Shown piece after piece: positions 45,576 through 55,336 of a stretch of DNA of 64,000 bases (position 1 is the first letter of the stretch; each line of letters starts with the position of its first letter). The position numbers and the translations under genes were made by a program. Source of the DNA: Corynebacterium sp. CNCTC7651 (GTDB taxonomy: Bacteria; Actinomycetota; Actinomycetes; Mycobacteriales; Mycobacteriaceae); assembly GCF_021496665.1 (NCBI RefSeq), contig NZ_CP071246.1, forward strand, positions 1,922,001 to 1,986,000, given 5' to 3'. Below the pieces are notes generated by a model that was not told the origin of the DNA, searched no databases, and was given only the letters and a program-made list of their open reading frames with translations.

Positions 45576-46520
45576 CTAACCGCCAGCCACAACCTTGCCG
45601 CGGGCAGCGAGAGCCTCACGGACTTCCGCAATGAACCGATCAGGATTGTTCCGAATGAAGTCGGGGCTGAACCGAAGAATGACGTAGCCCATGTTGGTGA
45701 TCCGCTTTTGCCGGTTGAATTCCCGCTGCCTAACTTCCTCGGCGTCGGGGCCGTCGTACTTCACGTCACCATCGATTTCGATGATCAGCCAATCGTCGAT
45801 AAGTATGTCCGCGAAATAGCCCTGGATCTGAAACTGCGTGGTCAAGGGCCCGATTCCGGCCTCGATCAACAATCCCCGTGCCAATGTCTCGTACGGCGAA
45901 TCCGAATTCTCCACGGCGTGGTCAAGGCATCGCCGAACCGTGGCGATGCGGTCGATCGGCCCCAATCGTCGCAACTGCCGGCGTAGCGTTTCGGGGTCAC
46001 ACCCGCGATATAGGAGGTAATCGGCTGCGATCAACCCCTCAAGAAACCCGTGGTAGCGGGCAATGTCTGCAAATGTGCGGAAATACGTGGTGACGGGGCA
46101 TTCGTCTCTGGCTGTAATTTCATCGTCGCGAAGCTTCATGCGTCGATAAACCACGCCCCCGCGCTTCACCCGGCGCGGCGCGGTGCCACCGGAGCGGAGT
46201 ACCAGCTCGATCGGTTCATCGCTGAGGCTGATCACCCACATCCCGGTTTCGCGCGCAGCTGATCGGCCAACGAGGATCGCTCTCCTACTTGTCATAGCAA
46301 TGGAACGCCCCTCTAACCAGCGTTTTTCGTGAAACGGCAGCGAGTCCCACAGCCGTTGCGGGTAGATCAAATGCGGGTGGAGGTCGTGATACGCCTCCGT
46401 GAGTTGACCGGCTTGCTCGTGTGTCAGCCTGCGGAGGTTTATCAGGTGGCTAAGAATTTCGGACTCGCGGTTTCGACGAGTCACACGGACAGTTTCATGT
46501 TCTCTATCAATAGTTCCCAT
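45576..46520 (-). CDS. DUF559-like PD-(D/E)xK nuclease-fold protein
   Basis: 314 aa. The N-terminal part (about 30-190) resembles the AbiEi-like type IV antitoxin region often fused to DUF559 in actinobacteria. The C-terminal part has a nuclease core: SPYETLARGLLIEAG (Glu), FADILIDDWLIIEIDGDVKY (Asp then Glu-x-Asp), and RQKRITNMGYVILRF, a Vsr-like layout. No partner toxin gene is adjacent. It lies between tilS and hpt, which are direct neighbours in many corynebacteria, so it looks like an insertion into a conserved block. Activity not shown. Confidence 0.65.
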   Translation of the reverse strand: MGTIDREHETVRVTRRNRESEILSHLINLRRLTHEQAGQLTEAYHDLHPHLIYPQRLWDSLPFHEKRWLEGRSIAMTSRRAILVGRSAARETGMWVISLSDEPIELVLRSGGTAPRRVKRGGVVYRRMKLRDDEITARDECPVTTYFRTFADIARYHGFLEGLIAADYLLYRGCDPETLRRQLRRLGPIDRIATVRRCLDHAVENSDSPYETLARGLLIEAGIGPLTTQFQIQGYFADILIDDWLIIEIDGDVKYDGPDAEEVRQREFNRQKRITNMGYVILRFSPDFIRNNPDRFIAEVREALAARGKVVAGG

Positions 46521-46583
46521 ACGTATTAGACGTTGGAAACGCGCGCAGGTTCCGTTAGCGGCGCACCCTTTCCACGCAGCCCG

Positions 46584-47639
46584 CTAGCGCTCCACGACCA
46601 AACGCCCATCCCGGCGCGCGACCGATCCACCCGCCACGCTCACCGGCCCCTGACCGCGCCAATCCGTAACCAGCCGCTCGATGGCCGCCAGCTGATCCCC
46701 CTGCACCGGGACGCCTTTTTCTAGCAACCCGGCCGCAATTCTGCGCCGCCGCACCGGTCCTGCGTCCGCGGCCAACTCGGTGCAATCGTCAGTCGGTTCC
46801 AAGTTGACCAGCGCGTCAAGCAGCTGACGATCCTCCGCAATCCGGTCCGCGGTGGCGGCAAGCGCCGGAACGGCATCGCCGCCCAGCAGATCCGTCAGCG
46901 CAGGAATGATCTGTTGGCGCATAGCCACGCGCCGGTACGCCGGGTCATCGTTCATCGGGTCGCGCCAGTACTCCAACCCGAGCTCCTCGCACGCCCCCAC
47001 CGTGTCCGCACGCCGGATCTGCAGGAACGGCCGCACAAGAAGCCCTCCGGGCCGCTTTTCGACGCTCCCCATCCCCGCCGGATTCCCCCTCATCGCGCCA
47101 AGAAGCAGGGTCTCGGCCTGGTCGTCCGCAGTGTGGGCCACCCAGACCTCGGGCGCCGTAGTGATGGCGTCGCCACTGTGCGCCGCGGCCCCACTCGCGG
47201 CAGCCGCCGCGGCCCCACTCGCGGCAGCAGCCGCAGCAGAAGCCGCAGCGAAGAGGGCCGCGTAGCGGGCCTCCCGCGCAGCTGCTTCAAGGCCGACGGG
47301 ACGTATGGCGCCCGCAGCGCGTGCGGCGCCCGCAGCACCCGCGGCGCCCGGGGCGCCCGGGGCAACGTCCACGCGCACAACCTCGGCGGGCACGCCAAGC
47401 GAGCGGGCCTGCTCGGCGGCGCGCGCCGCCACTTCGGCGGAGCCGGACTGCAGGCCGTGATCAACCACCACGGCACGGACGTGTTTGCGTTCAGCGGCGG
47501 CCGCCGCCACCAACGCAAGGGAGTCTGGTCCTCCTGAGAGGCCGATCAGTGCAGGTTGGTGGGGGGAGGTTTGGAGGTGTTTGAGGGAGCGTCGGCAAGC
47601 AAGGAAGTGCGGGGACTTACGGGGCCAGAAGGGGTCCAC
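46584..47639 (-). CDS. tilS: tRNA(Ile)-lysidine synthetase
   Basis: 351 aa. Modifies C34 of tRNA-Ile(CAU) to lysidine. PP-loop SGGPDS (35-40), VVVDHGLQ, HTADDQAETLLLGAMRG, and GLLVRPFL with RRVAMRQQIIPAL. GTG start 2 nt after the dacB stop, so coupled to it. Odd: two Ala/Gly-rich low-complexity insertions, about 93-113 (PGAPGAAGAAGAARAAGA) and about 133-155, inside the catalytic domain. They keep frame and flank conserved motifs, so the enzyme is probably active. Confidence 0.92.
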   Translation of the reverse strand: MDPFWPRKSPHFLACRRSLKHLQTSPHQPALIGLSGGPDSLALVAAAAAERKHVRAVVVDHGLQSGSAEVAARAAEQARSLGVPAEVVRVDVAPGAPGAAGAAGAARAAGAIRPVGLEAAAREARYAALFAAASAAAAAASGAAAAAASGAAAHSGDAITTAPEVWVAHTADDQAETLLLGAMRGNPAGMGSVEKRPGGLLVRPFLQIRRADTVGACEELGLEYWRDPMNDDPAYRRVAMRQQIIPALTDLLGGDAVPALAATADRIAEDRQLLDALVNLEPTDDCTELAADAGPVRRRRIAAGLLEKGVPVQGDQLAAIERLVTDWRGQGPVSVAGGSVARRDGRLVVER

Positions 47640-47641
47640 GG

Positions 47642-49015
47642 CTAGTACTCGCGGAGGGCGGAGGCGAACTCGTCCAGCGCGCGGCGGGCAGAGAGGATGT
47701 CTGAGCCGTTGGAGAGGAACGCGAAGGTGTAGACGTTGCCGTTTTTGCTGGTCACAATGCCGGCGAGGGCCGAAGTTTCATCCAGCGTGCCGGTTTTCGC
47801 GCGGACCCAGCCGCGGCCGGGGAGGTCGCCGTAACGCTGGATTAGGGTGCCGTCGCCGGACGCGACGGGCAGGGTGGCCAGCAGTGGGCGCAGGTCGCTG
47901 GGGCCCGGCGCGGCGGCGGAGGCGAGGATCTCGTCCAGCAGCTTCGGCGTGATCAAGTTGAGCTCGGAGAGGCCGGAGTTGTCGTTGATCGTGACGGCCG
48001 AGGTGTCGAACCCGTGCTCGGCGAGAATGGCCAGCGTGGCGCCGGGGGCATCGGTGGAGCCGCGGTGCAGGGCGAGCTCGCGACCAATGGCCTCTGCGTA
48101 CACGTTGTCCGAGTTCTTCATCATGACCTCGAGGCGGGACACCAAGTCGGGCGACTCGATGGAGGCGACGGGCTCGTCGGCCGGGGCGGCGGCATCGGCC
48201 GGAGCAGGTGCGCTAGCCGGGGCCGGGGCACCACCCACCGCTCCGGCGGCCGGGGCCTCACCGTAGCCGACCTCGGCGATCCCCAGCCGGTCCGCCAGCG
48301 CCTGCGCCACGTCCAGTGCCGGGGTGTGGGAGCGCGGGACGTCGCCGGTCTCCTCCTCAAGGCCGCGGCCGCCGTTCAGCATGGCGGGCTGCAACGGCGC
48401 GACGAAACCGCCGTCGATGTCGATGGGATCCCAGCCGGGCAGGAGTTCGGGCATGCCATCCCACGCAGTGGTGTCGATGAGGACGCGGGCCGCGGCAGCG
48501 CCGGTGGCAGCGCCCGCCCCGGCCGCGGCAGCGCCGGTGACAGCGCTGCCGCTAGAGATCTGGGCGGCGAGATCGTCCAGCGCCTCGGCGTTCAGCCACA
48601 CGTCGCCGGCGGCGCGAATCACCAGGTCATCCCCCACCCGGTACACGTCGGTGCGCACGGTGTCGCGGGGGCCAAGCTCCAGGATCGCGGCGGCGGCGGT
48701 GAGGATCTTAGTGGTGGAGGCGGGGCGCAGGGGCGCGTCCGCGAGCTGGTCAAACACAACCTGGCCCGTCGCCGCGTTGGTAATGCGCGCGTGGAACTCG
48801 GCGAGGCGGGGGTCTTGGGCGTGGTTCGAGAAAGCGTCGGCAAGCATAAGCTCCTTTGGCGACGCCGGGACCATGACGGGCGCGGGAGTGGGCAGCGCGT
48901 AGGCGGGCGCGTGCTCGAGGGCCGCGAGCTGCTCATGTGCGGCCACGCCGAAACCCGCGACCGTGCCTACGCCGATCAGCGCGGCGGCTGCGGCAACCCA
49001 CGTCCAGACCTTCAT
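47642..49015 (-). CDS. dacB: D-alanyl-D-alanine carboxypeptidase, PBP4 type
   Basis: 457 aa. Trims or hydrolyses peptidoglycan peptides outside the membrane. An N-terminal membrane anchor or signal (about 5-25) is followed by the penicillin-binding motifs SxxK in PASTTKIL (Ser100-Lys103), SxN in [10 protein letters not shown] (near 297) and KTG in [10 protein letters not shown] (near 413). An Ala/Gly/Pro-rich insert (about 250-285) is low complexity. It reads away from ppa across a 61-bp gap and is followed by tilS 2 nt downstream. Confidence 0.92.
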   Translation of the reverse strand: MKVWTWVAAAAALIGVGTVAGFGVAAHEQLAALEHAPAYALPTPAPVMVPASPKELMLADAFSNHAQDPRLAEFHARITNAATGQVVFDQLADAPLRPASTTKILTAAAAILELGPRDTVRTDVYRVGDDLVIRAAGDVWLNAEALDDLAAQISSGSAVTGAAAAGAGAATGAAAARVLIDTTAWDGMPELLPGWDPIDIDGGFVAPLQPAMLNGGRGLEEETGDVPRSHTPALDVAQALADRLGIAEVGYGEAPAAGAVGGAPAPASAPAPADAAAPADEPVASIESPDLVSRLEVMMKNSDNVYAEAIGRELALHRGSTDAPGATLAILAEHGFDTSAVTINDNSGLSELNLITPKLLDEILASAAAPGPSDLRPLLATLPVASGDGTLIQRYGDLPGRGWVRAKTGTLDETSALAGIVTSKNGNVYTFAFLSNGSDILSARRALDEFASALREY

Positions 49016-49076
49016 CGGGTGTGATGCTAGCCCACGTAAGATGGTCGGCGACTATTCGCACAAGCAAAGGAGCATC

Positions 49077-49610
49077 ATGGCCATCGAAGTCATCATTGAA
49101 ATTCCGAAGGGGTCCCGCAACAAGTACGAGGTGGACCACGAGACCGGCCGCGTCTTCCTGGACCGCTACCTGTTCACCCCCATGGCGTACCCGGCGGATT
49201 ACGGCTTCATTGAGCACACGCTTGCCGACGACGGCGATCCCCTCGACGCCCTCGTGATCACCCCGGAGCCGGTGTTCCCGGGCGTGACCGTCATTGCCCG
49301 CCCGATTGGCGTGTTCAAGATGACGGATGAGGCCGGCGGCGACGACAAGCTGCTCTGCGTCATCGACGACGTGCGCTACGAGCAGTACCAGGACATTTCC
49401 GACGTGGACGACTTCACCAAGGACGAGATCGAGCACTTCTTCGTGCACTACAAGGACCTGGAGCCGAACAAGGAAGTCACCGGCTCCGGCTGGGGCGACA
49501 AGGCTGAGGCTGAGGCGATCCTGCAGGCGGCGCTGGATGCGTTCGAGCGCGTGGGCGACAACTCCCGCGAGGGCCTTGAGGCCGACAAGGACACCGAGAC
49601 CGAGAACTAG
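49077..49610 (+). CDS. ppa: Inorganic pyrophosphatase, family I
   Basis: 177 aa. Hydrolyses pyrophosphate in the cytoplasm. Motifs: [27 protein letters not shown], the metal-binding signature [11 protein letters not shown], and [14 protein letters not shown]. The ATG at 49077 has AAAGGAG 5 nt upstream; a longer in-frame extension overlaps dacB and lacks conservation. A strong terminator follows. Divergent from dacB, as in other corynebacteria. Confidence 0.96.
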   Translation: MAIEVIIEIPKGSRNKYEVDHETGRVFLDRYLFTPMAYPADYGFIEHTLADDGDPLDALVITPEPVFPGVTVIARPIGVFKMTDEAGGDDKLLCVIDDVRYEQYQDISDVDDFTKDEIEHFFVHYKDLEPNKEVTGSGWGDKAEAEAILQAALDAFERVGDNSREGLEADKDTETEN

Positions 49611-49628
49611 GTTTTGGTTGTGGGGGCT

Positions 49629-49658
49629 GGGGCTGGCTTCCACGCCAGCCCCTTTTTT
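49629..49658 (+). terminator. ppa terminator
   Basis: GGGGCTGGC pairs with GCCAGCCCC (9 bp, 6-nt loop) followed directly by TTTTTT, 18 bp past the ppa stop. Confidence 0.93.
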
Positions 49659-49714
49659 CGACGAGGCCGGCCCCCATTTTCGGCCCCTTTTGCGTCCCCG
49701 CCGGCCCCCATTTT

Positions 49715-49838
49715 CGCTGAGGCCTACACGGGTGTAGGCCTCAAGAAAACCGAGTCACACCAGTAACACACGACCTGCGGATTTCCGGTAGGCCTCAGCG
49801 CCCATCTCCGCTGAGGCCTACACCCCTGTAGGCCTCAA
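49715..49838. repeat. 124-bp repeat, left side of the pilus cluster
   Basis: Begins and ends with the palindrome GAGGCCTACA..TGTAGGCCTC and has a middle GGTAGGCCTCAGCG unit. It matches 58380-58503 in the same orientation, with 5 differences in 124 bp that I counted. It lies between the ppa terminator and the end of the pilus tip gene. Confidence 0.9.
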
Positions 49839-49906
49839 GGCGCGGTGCCCGTCCGAGAGCTGCACCCGGCATCTCTCAACGCGGCGAGCCCCGCGCCCCA
49901 GCACCC

Positions 49907-52900
49907 CTAGGCCCTGCGCCGCGCGGCCGCCACGCCGGCACCGACAATCACTAGGCCGACCAGCGCGACGACACCGATGCCCACGCCGCCGGTCTTGGGC
50001 AGCTCACCCTGGCGGACGTTGAGGACGGAGAGCACGGCGAGGTTGAATTCACCAGGCTCACTGCGCGCCACCGTCGCGTTCTCCAGCAGCTCCACGCGCG
50101 CGGACCCGGTGGTGTCGCGGCGAATGACCAACGCAACCGGCTCTACGAGCAGGCTGAAGTTGGCCGGTGCCTTCGTCTCCACCAGCCAGTACTTCTTGTC
50201 GTACTGCAAGGGCTCAGTTGCGCGGAGTGCGTCGCCGTCCGTGGCCATGCCGGACACCACGTCGCCCGGCTTGCCGTTGGCATCGTTGAAGATGGAGAAC
50301 TTCACACCCAGGTTGGAAATGTTCTGGCCGTCCAGGGTGTCCGCGCGCTTGACCAGTTTCAGCTCAGGCCGGAAGACGCGGGGGTAGGTGCACGGCTGCT
50401 CGGACTCAGTCTCATCCATGTAGGCCGTATTCACCAGGCCGCCGTTCTCGTACGTGCACACGTCGCCGCCGGCAGCCGGGTACGCGTCGAGGTAGGCGCC
50501 TTGGTCAAGGGTGAGCACCATCGAGACGTCGTACGTGTGGCTGCCCTCCAGCACCCTGCCGCCCTTAGGGTTGATGTTGCGGTGCGCCCTGGCCTCGGCG
50601 ACACTCCTGGATTCGCTCCGCTCGCCGTCAAAACCGATGTACGGGCTGTTTTCCTTACGGCAATCCTGCAATCGGAACCGCGTGGACCTGCCGGGGGTGA
50701 AGTCGCCCGGTTTCAGGTACTCGTTGCGCTCATCCACCGCGCAAGTGATCGTCTTGTTCGCGTACTCGTTGGTGTAGGTCACCGTGGCGCGCTTCAGCGC
50801 AAAACCCTTCGGCACCGCTAGTTCGTCGATTGGCGGATCGTAGGTGATGCTCGTGGGAGTCTTGTTGGCCACGGTCACTCGGTAGTTGACGGCAAAGCTG
50901 CCGTCGGCAAGCGGTGCAAGCCACGTACCGTCGCGCGGCTCCCCGGCGAACTCCTTGTGCAGCTCAACGGCCGGGGGGCAGCCGGACTCGTCCGAGTTGT
51001 TGCCCGGGTTGGGGTCAAGGTCGTTGTTTGCAACCGCGGCCGTGTTGGCGGCGCACTGCTGTTTGCGCTTCAGGGACGCGGAAAGGTACATCCAGACCTC
51101 ATCCCCCGGCATCGTCGGCCCGAGAATGTACTGAAAATCGGTCGGCCCGGTTCCAAACAGGCCGTCCGCGCGCAGGCTGCGGTCGTTCGGGGACAGCTGG
51201 ATCAGCGTGTCGTACCCATCCTTCTGCCTGCCGTACTCGGCTTCCAGCCGCACATCCTCGAACGCCTTGGGCACGACATCCGTCACAATCGCGCCGGGAG
51301 AGTTGTCCGGGCCCAAGTTCTTGACGTTGATTGCCCAGTACGTGCGGCCGCTCTGCATCTGGCGTTTGTCGAATCCCGGGTAGGTTCTGCCGTCATTCTT
51401 CGAGACGGTTACCTTCTCCAGGGCCAGATCGCTGACCGGCGGCGGTGTCCTGCGCGCGTTGCTCGCCGCGTCCGTGTTGTAGGACTCCGGGACCTTATCC
51501 AACAGTGCAACTACCTGGAACGAGGGCCGGTAACCAGTTGGGTTGGTCACAGTGATCTGCACGCCGGGGTTCCTCTGGTTCGCGGAGTCGCCGCCCTGGG
51601 CAAACCCAAGGTTGCCATTGCCGTAGGTCCACGCTTTACCCCAAGTGGCCTTCTGGGTGAGGTACTCGCCCATGTTCGCGCGGCGCTCTAGAAATCCCAT
51701 CGCCCAGTGATCCACCCTGCCGGTAGTGAGGTCAACGCGCTCGATGTAGACACCGTTGCTGTCCCTCCACACACCGTTTTGGTAGCTGCCGAAGCCGAGC
51801 TCCCTGTAGGCCGAGGTGCTCACCAGACCCCACGCATACTGGGGGGCGTCGGGCAGCACCGCGTAATCCTCGGAGTACACCTTGTACCCCATATCGCGGC
51901 CGCTGGGGTTCGCTGCACCAACCTCCGGCAGGGTGACCTTGTACATGTTGCGGGACCCAGAGCTGGAGGAGTTGGACACGTAGAGCTCTCCCCCGCTGAT
52001 CACGCCGGCGTTGATCAATGTGCGGTCGCGCCCGGCAGCGCCGTCCCTGAACGGGCTTCGGCCGCCCTGCGTCACCTCGCCTAGATCGCGCACCGCACCG
52101 GTGGTCGGGTCGATCTGCAGCAGGTGTCCCGCCGGGTAGCACGGATCCACCGCCGCACTGCTTCCCCGGAACTGGCTAACGGCGTACAGCCAGTTATCTT
52201 CCGGGTTGTATGCCAGGCCGTTGTAAATCCAGTTGCTGGAACCAACCGGCACGAACTCGGCGGAACCCTGCTGCTCCACGCTGAGCTGGGTGTGCGTTAA
52301 CGCGGCACGATCCCGATCCTGGCCGTTCGCCGCCCCGGAGGTGGAGACGTACACCTCGGTGCCCCGCGCCCTTTCCTGCGCCGTCAGCTCCCGCGCGCCC
52401 AGGCGCGGCTGCACCTGGGTCTCCGGGTCGTTGGAAACGCACTTGCCGTTCGCGTCCACCGGGCTGGGCGGGGTGGTTCCCGGCGCGGGCTGGCTGCCCG
52501 CCTGCAGCTGGTCCCTGCGGCCCCACGCCTCGAAGGTGTACGTGTTGGTGCTGCCAGTGGGCCCGCCCGGGCCGCCGAACGTCACGGTCATTGTGTCGCT
52601 GGCACCCTCCCAGAACTTGATCCGGCAGGAACTGAGATCGATCTCGAGCGCGGTCACCACTGCAGTGCCGCGCGGCTGGCGTTGCGTCGCCGCCGGGCGC
52701 GGGTTTTGCACTGTGCACGATTCACCGTTTTGCTTCGTAAACGTCACCGGGCCGCGCAGGCTGGCGGTGTTGTTGTTCACGGTGCCGTTGTAGGAGATGC
52801 GCACCTTGGTGGGGTGTACATCGCGCTGTGTCCGAGTACCCAGCAGCGGCGCGGTCAACTGCTTTTGTTGGTCGCCGCCGGAAAGCGTCGATAGCGTGGC

Positions 52901-54466
52901 CGCGCCGAGCGGCAGCTTGTACTCGCCGCTCAACGGGCCGTCCACCACCGGCGCGTTGTCGCCCGGCGCTTGGGGTGTCTCCCGCGGCTGGCCGTTGATG
53001 GTGATCGTGCCGGTCGCAGCAGAGTTACCGCTGAAACGGGAGGTGAGGGTGAAAGTGGCGCCGTCGCCAAGCGGAAGTGCTTCAGTGCGCCTGCCGTTCT
53101 CGGTCGGGAAGAATTCAAGTTCCACCAGGTCGTTGCTGCGGCGGGCCACGGTGTGGCCGATGCCGAAGCCGGTGCCCTCGACGCCGTCGACAGTGAGAGT
53201 GTAATCCTCGCCGCTCAGGATGGATCTCGGCGCGTCGATGCGCACGGTTGCGCCGATGAAGGTCGCCGGGCCGTTGACACTCACTGTGGTCCGGTACGGG
53301 TTCGTTCCGGTCGTGGTCGCGCCGCTCAGCGCGAGGTTGGGGCTCGACGCGGTGAACTGGGCGCCACTCGGCGCCGGGGGCTGCACGCTTGTCGACGTCT
53401 CCGGGGCCGGCCTCCGGTACCTTTCGTAGGAGCCGTAGAGCTCCATGCTGTAGTCGCTGTTGGCGTTGCCGGTACCTGGGCCGTTGAAATCGACGTCGAT
53501 AGTGTCCTTCGAGCCCTGCCACACCACAATCTGCGGATCGCACTGCGTCAGGTCAATCGAGATTTTGTTCACCGATCCGCCGTCTGCAGCCGACCTGGTG
53601 CTCAACACCTTGACGCCGCTGCCCTGCACCGTGCAGTACTCAGTGCCGTTGTTCTTTCTAATGGTGATCGGCCCGCCGAGCGAATACTTAGCCGCCTTGT
53701 TGTTGTGGGTGAGCACCAGTTCCGTCAGGTACACGTTGCGCTGCGCCGCCGCGCCGCCAATAGATGTTTTCAGCGTGCCCCGCGGCGGCATGGGATCCCG
53801 TGCGCCGCTGATCTGCGAAAAGGACATCGGATTGAGCACCAGCTGCACTTTGGAGTCCGGCAGCGTTGCCGCGCGCGCCTGTCCCACACCCTCCGGGTTC
53901 ACGGTCGCCGCGGCGGCGGGGTTGCGGCCGTAGCCAGACGCGGAAAGTTCGCGTGCGGAGGGCACCTCAACGCTCTCCGCGACGGAATAAGCGGCATCCC
54001 CGCTGGTGCGGGCTTCAATGGTCACCCCGCGCGGCGGGACCTGGTCCAGCGCGTCGAGGTCGAAGGCCAGGTAACCGCCCTTAGCGGTATTCACGTAGCC
54101 GTAGAACTCCGGTGCCAATTCCTTGCCGTCCGCGGTGATTGAGAGGATCTCTTCGATCTCCCCAGCACCCACGCGCTTGAGCGCGAAAATGTCTTCCGCA
54201 GAGGCCTTGGCCCCAAATGCCCAGGCCTCCCCAGTGGGATCGGTGACGGTGACGGTGTCTACGCCGCTGGTGCGAGTGACGTTGACCGGCGTCGCAGCCG
54301 GTGCCTGCGTCGCGGCACCCTCCTGCGTCTGCGCAGCACCTTCAGCCGGGTACGCGCCGGAACCGACAACCAGCGCGGCTGAGAGCACTGCAGCGGACAC
54401 CCCGCGCAACCGCCCACCGGCACGCAGGCGCGGCGCTTCGGTGCCGCGGGTAAACAGCTTTCGCAT
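49907..54466 (-). CDS. Large LPxTG pilus tip/adhesin protein
   Basis: 1519 aa. Signal peptide about 1-44 after a basic start. C-terminal sorting signal LPKTG (1489-1493), hydrophobic helix and Arg tail. Inside: two similar N-terminal repeats with TLKTSIGGAAAQRNVYLTEL- and TLSTLSGGDQQKQLTAPLL-type starts, a large propeller-like region (about 720-960, NWIYNGLAYNPEDNWLYAVS), DUF11-like segments (VTVANKTPTSITY; INVKNLGPDNSPG) and a SpaA-type domain near the end (ELKLVKRADTLDG). AAGGAAA precedes the ATG. Last gene of the pilus operon; size and place fit a SpaC-like tip protein. Confidence 0.88.
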   Translation of the reverse strand: MRKLFTRGTEAPRLRAGGRLRGVSAAVLSAALVVGSGAYPAEGAAQTQEGAATQAPAATPVNVTRTSGVDTVTVTDPTGEAWAFGAKASAEDIFALKRVGAGEIEEILSITADGKELAPEFYGYVNTAKGGYLAFDLDALDQVPPRGVTIEARTSGDAAYSVAESVEVPSARELSASGYGRNPAAAATVNPEGVGQARAATLPDSKVQLVLNPMSFSQISGARDPMPPRGTLKTSIGGAAAQRNVYLTELVLTHNNKAAKYSLGGPITIRKNNGTEYCTVQGSGVKVLSTRSAADGGSVNKISIDLTQCDPQIVVWQGSKDTIDVDFNGPGTGNANSDYSMELYGSYERYRRPAPETSTSVQPPAPSGAQFTASSPNLALSGATTTGTNPYRTTVSVNGPATFIGATVRIDAPRSILSGEDYTLTVDGVEGTGFGIGHTVARRSNDLVELEFFPTENGRRTEALPLGDGATFTLTSRFSGNSAATGTITINGQPRETPQAPGDNAPVVDGPLSGEYKLPLGAATLSTLSGGDQQKQLTAPLLGTRTQRDVHPTKVRISYNGTVNNNTASLRGPVTFTKQNGESCTVQNPRPAATQRQPRGTAVVTALEIDLSSCRIKFWEGASDTMTVTFGGPGGPTGSTNTYTFEAWGRRDQLQAGSQPAPGTTPPSPVDANGKCVSNDPETQVQPRLGARELTAQERARGTEVYVSTSGAANGQDRDRAALTHTQLSVEQQGSAEFVPVGSSNWIYNGLAYNPEDNWLYAVSQFRGSSAAVDPCYPAGHLLQIDPTTGAVRDLGEVTQGGRSPFRDGAAGRDRTLINAGVISGGELYVSNSSSSGSRNMYKVTLPEVGAANPSGRDMGYKVYSEDYAVLPDAPQYAWGLVSTSAYRELGFGSYQNGVWRDSNGVYIERVDLTTGRVDHWAMGFLERRANMGEYLTQKATWGKAWTYGNGNLGFAQGGDSANQRNPGVQITVTNPTGYRPSFQVVALLDKVPESYNTDAASNARRTPPPVSDLALEKVTVSKNDGRTYPGFDKRQMQSGRTYWAINVKNLGPDNSPGAIVTDVVPKAFEDVRLEAEYGRQKDGYDTLIQLSPNDRSLRADGLFGTGPTDFQYILGPTMPGDEVWMYLSASLKRKQQCAANTAAVANNDLDPNPGNNSDESGCPPAVELHKEFAGEPRDGTWLAPLADGSFAVNYRVTVANKTPTSITYDPPIDELAVPKGFALKRATVTYTNEYANKTITCAVDERNEYLKPGDFTPGRSTRFRLQDCRKENSPYIGFDGERSESRSVAEARAHRNINPKGGRVLEGSHTYDVSMVLTLDQGAYLDAYPAAGGDVCTYENGGLVNTAYMDETESEQPCTYPRVFRPELKLVKRADTLDGQNISNLGVKFSIFNDANGKPGDVVSGMATDGDALRATEPLQYDKKYWLVETKAPANFSLLVEPVALVIRRDTTGSARVELLENATVARSEPGEFNLAVLSVLNVRQGELPKTGGVGIGVVALVGLVIVGAGVAAARRRA

Positions 54467-54484
54467 TGGTTTCCTTTCTGTCCG

Positions 54485-55336
54485 CTAGGTTGTGGCTCCG
54501 GCGCCGCGCCGAATGAGGTAGATGCCTGCCGCGATCAACAGCGCCGCGATACCCAGGGCCCACAGCACGTTCGCGCCGGTGTAGGCCAGGCCGCCGCCGC
54601 GGCCGGTGGAATCCCCGCCCCCAGGCACGGGTGTTCCGGTCGTACCGGTTATCCGGACGGGGGTTGTCGCCGTGGTTTCCGTAGTCACCGAGGTTGAAAG
54701 CGTCGGCGTTGGAGTCGGCGTTGGAGTCGGCGTCGGCGTCGGAGTCGGCGACGTCCTCGCGTGCGGCGTGTTCTGCGGAGACTGCGGCGTGGTGCTCTGC
54801 GGCTCCGGCTTGGTCACTACAACGTTGTCGTACTCAAACTGCTTCCCGGCCACATTGCCAAGCGGCAAAATCACCAGCTTGGGACCGGAAACGCGGTAGT
54901 TGTGCTGCGTATCCGGCGCAGCCTCTTCAAGCAGGTACAGCCCGGGTTCCAGGCCGGTGAACCGCGCAACGCCGTCGGCGTCGGTTGTGCGCTCGCTGAT
55001 GAGGGTGAGGTGGTGGGACTGAACGTCGTCAAGCGTGAAGCTCTTGGCGCGCTCGCGCCCGGCGGTGGTGGCGATGTCGATGCCCTCCACCAGTCGCAGT
55101 GTGAAGCGCGCCCCGGCGATCGCGGCGGGCTTTTCGCCGGCCGGCAGATCGTCGAAGGGGTTGGTCGCGGTTTTGCGCACGGTGAGGCTTAGGGGCCTTT
55201 GCTTATCGACGCTCTCCGCCACCAAACCCCCATCATTCCCGCTGATCACCCGGCCTGCGGCCGGCGTGGCAGCCAGCGCAGAGACCGTGATCGCGGCTGC
55301 CGCGGCAATGGCCGCGACGCGGTTTGTGTAGGTCAT
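54485..55336 (-). CDS. Minor pilin with LAYTG sorting signal
   Basis: 283 aa. Signal peptide about 1-28 (ATPAAG end). One SpaA-type domain (about 40-175: LSLTVRKTATNPFD, GVARFTGLEPGLYLLEEAAP). A Pro-Thr repeat tract (about 195-215) acts as wall-spanning linker, followed by the sorting signal LAYTG (250-254), a membrane helix and a short basic end. The start at 55336 overlaps the sortase stop by 4 nt. Fits a SpaB-like basal pilin. LAYTG departs from LPxTG at Pro, which may favour a different sortase. Confidence 0.85.
   Translation of the reverse strand: MTYTNRVAAIAAAAAITVSALAATPAAGRVISGNDGGLVAESVDKQRPLSLTVRKTATNPFDDLPAGEKPAAIAGARFTLRLVEGIDIATTAGRERAKSFTLDDVQSHHLTLISERTTDADGVARFTGLEPGLYLLEEAAPDTQHNYRVSGPKLVILPLGNVAGKQFEYDNVVVTKPEPQSTTPQSPQNTPHARTSPTPTPTPTPTPTPTPTLSTSVTTETTATTPVRITGTTGTPVPGGGDSTGRGGGLAYTGANVLWALGIAALLIAAGIYLIRRGAGATT

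Noticed and set aside
54685..54765. GTCGGCGTTGGAGTC repeats as a DNA element
   Set aside because: They encode the Pro-Thr linker of the minor pilin, so the periodicity is explained by the protein.
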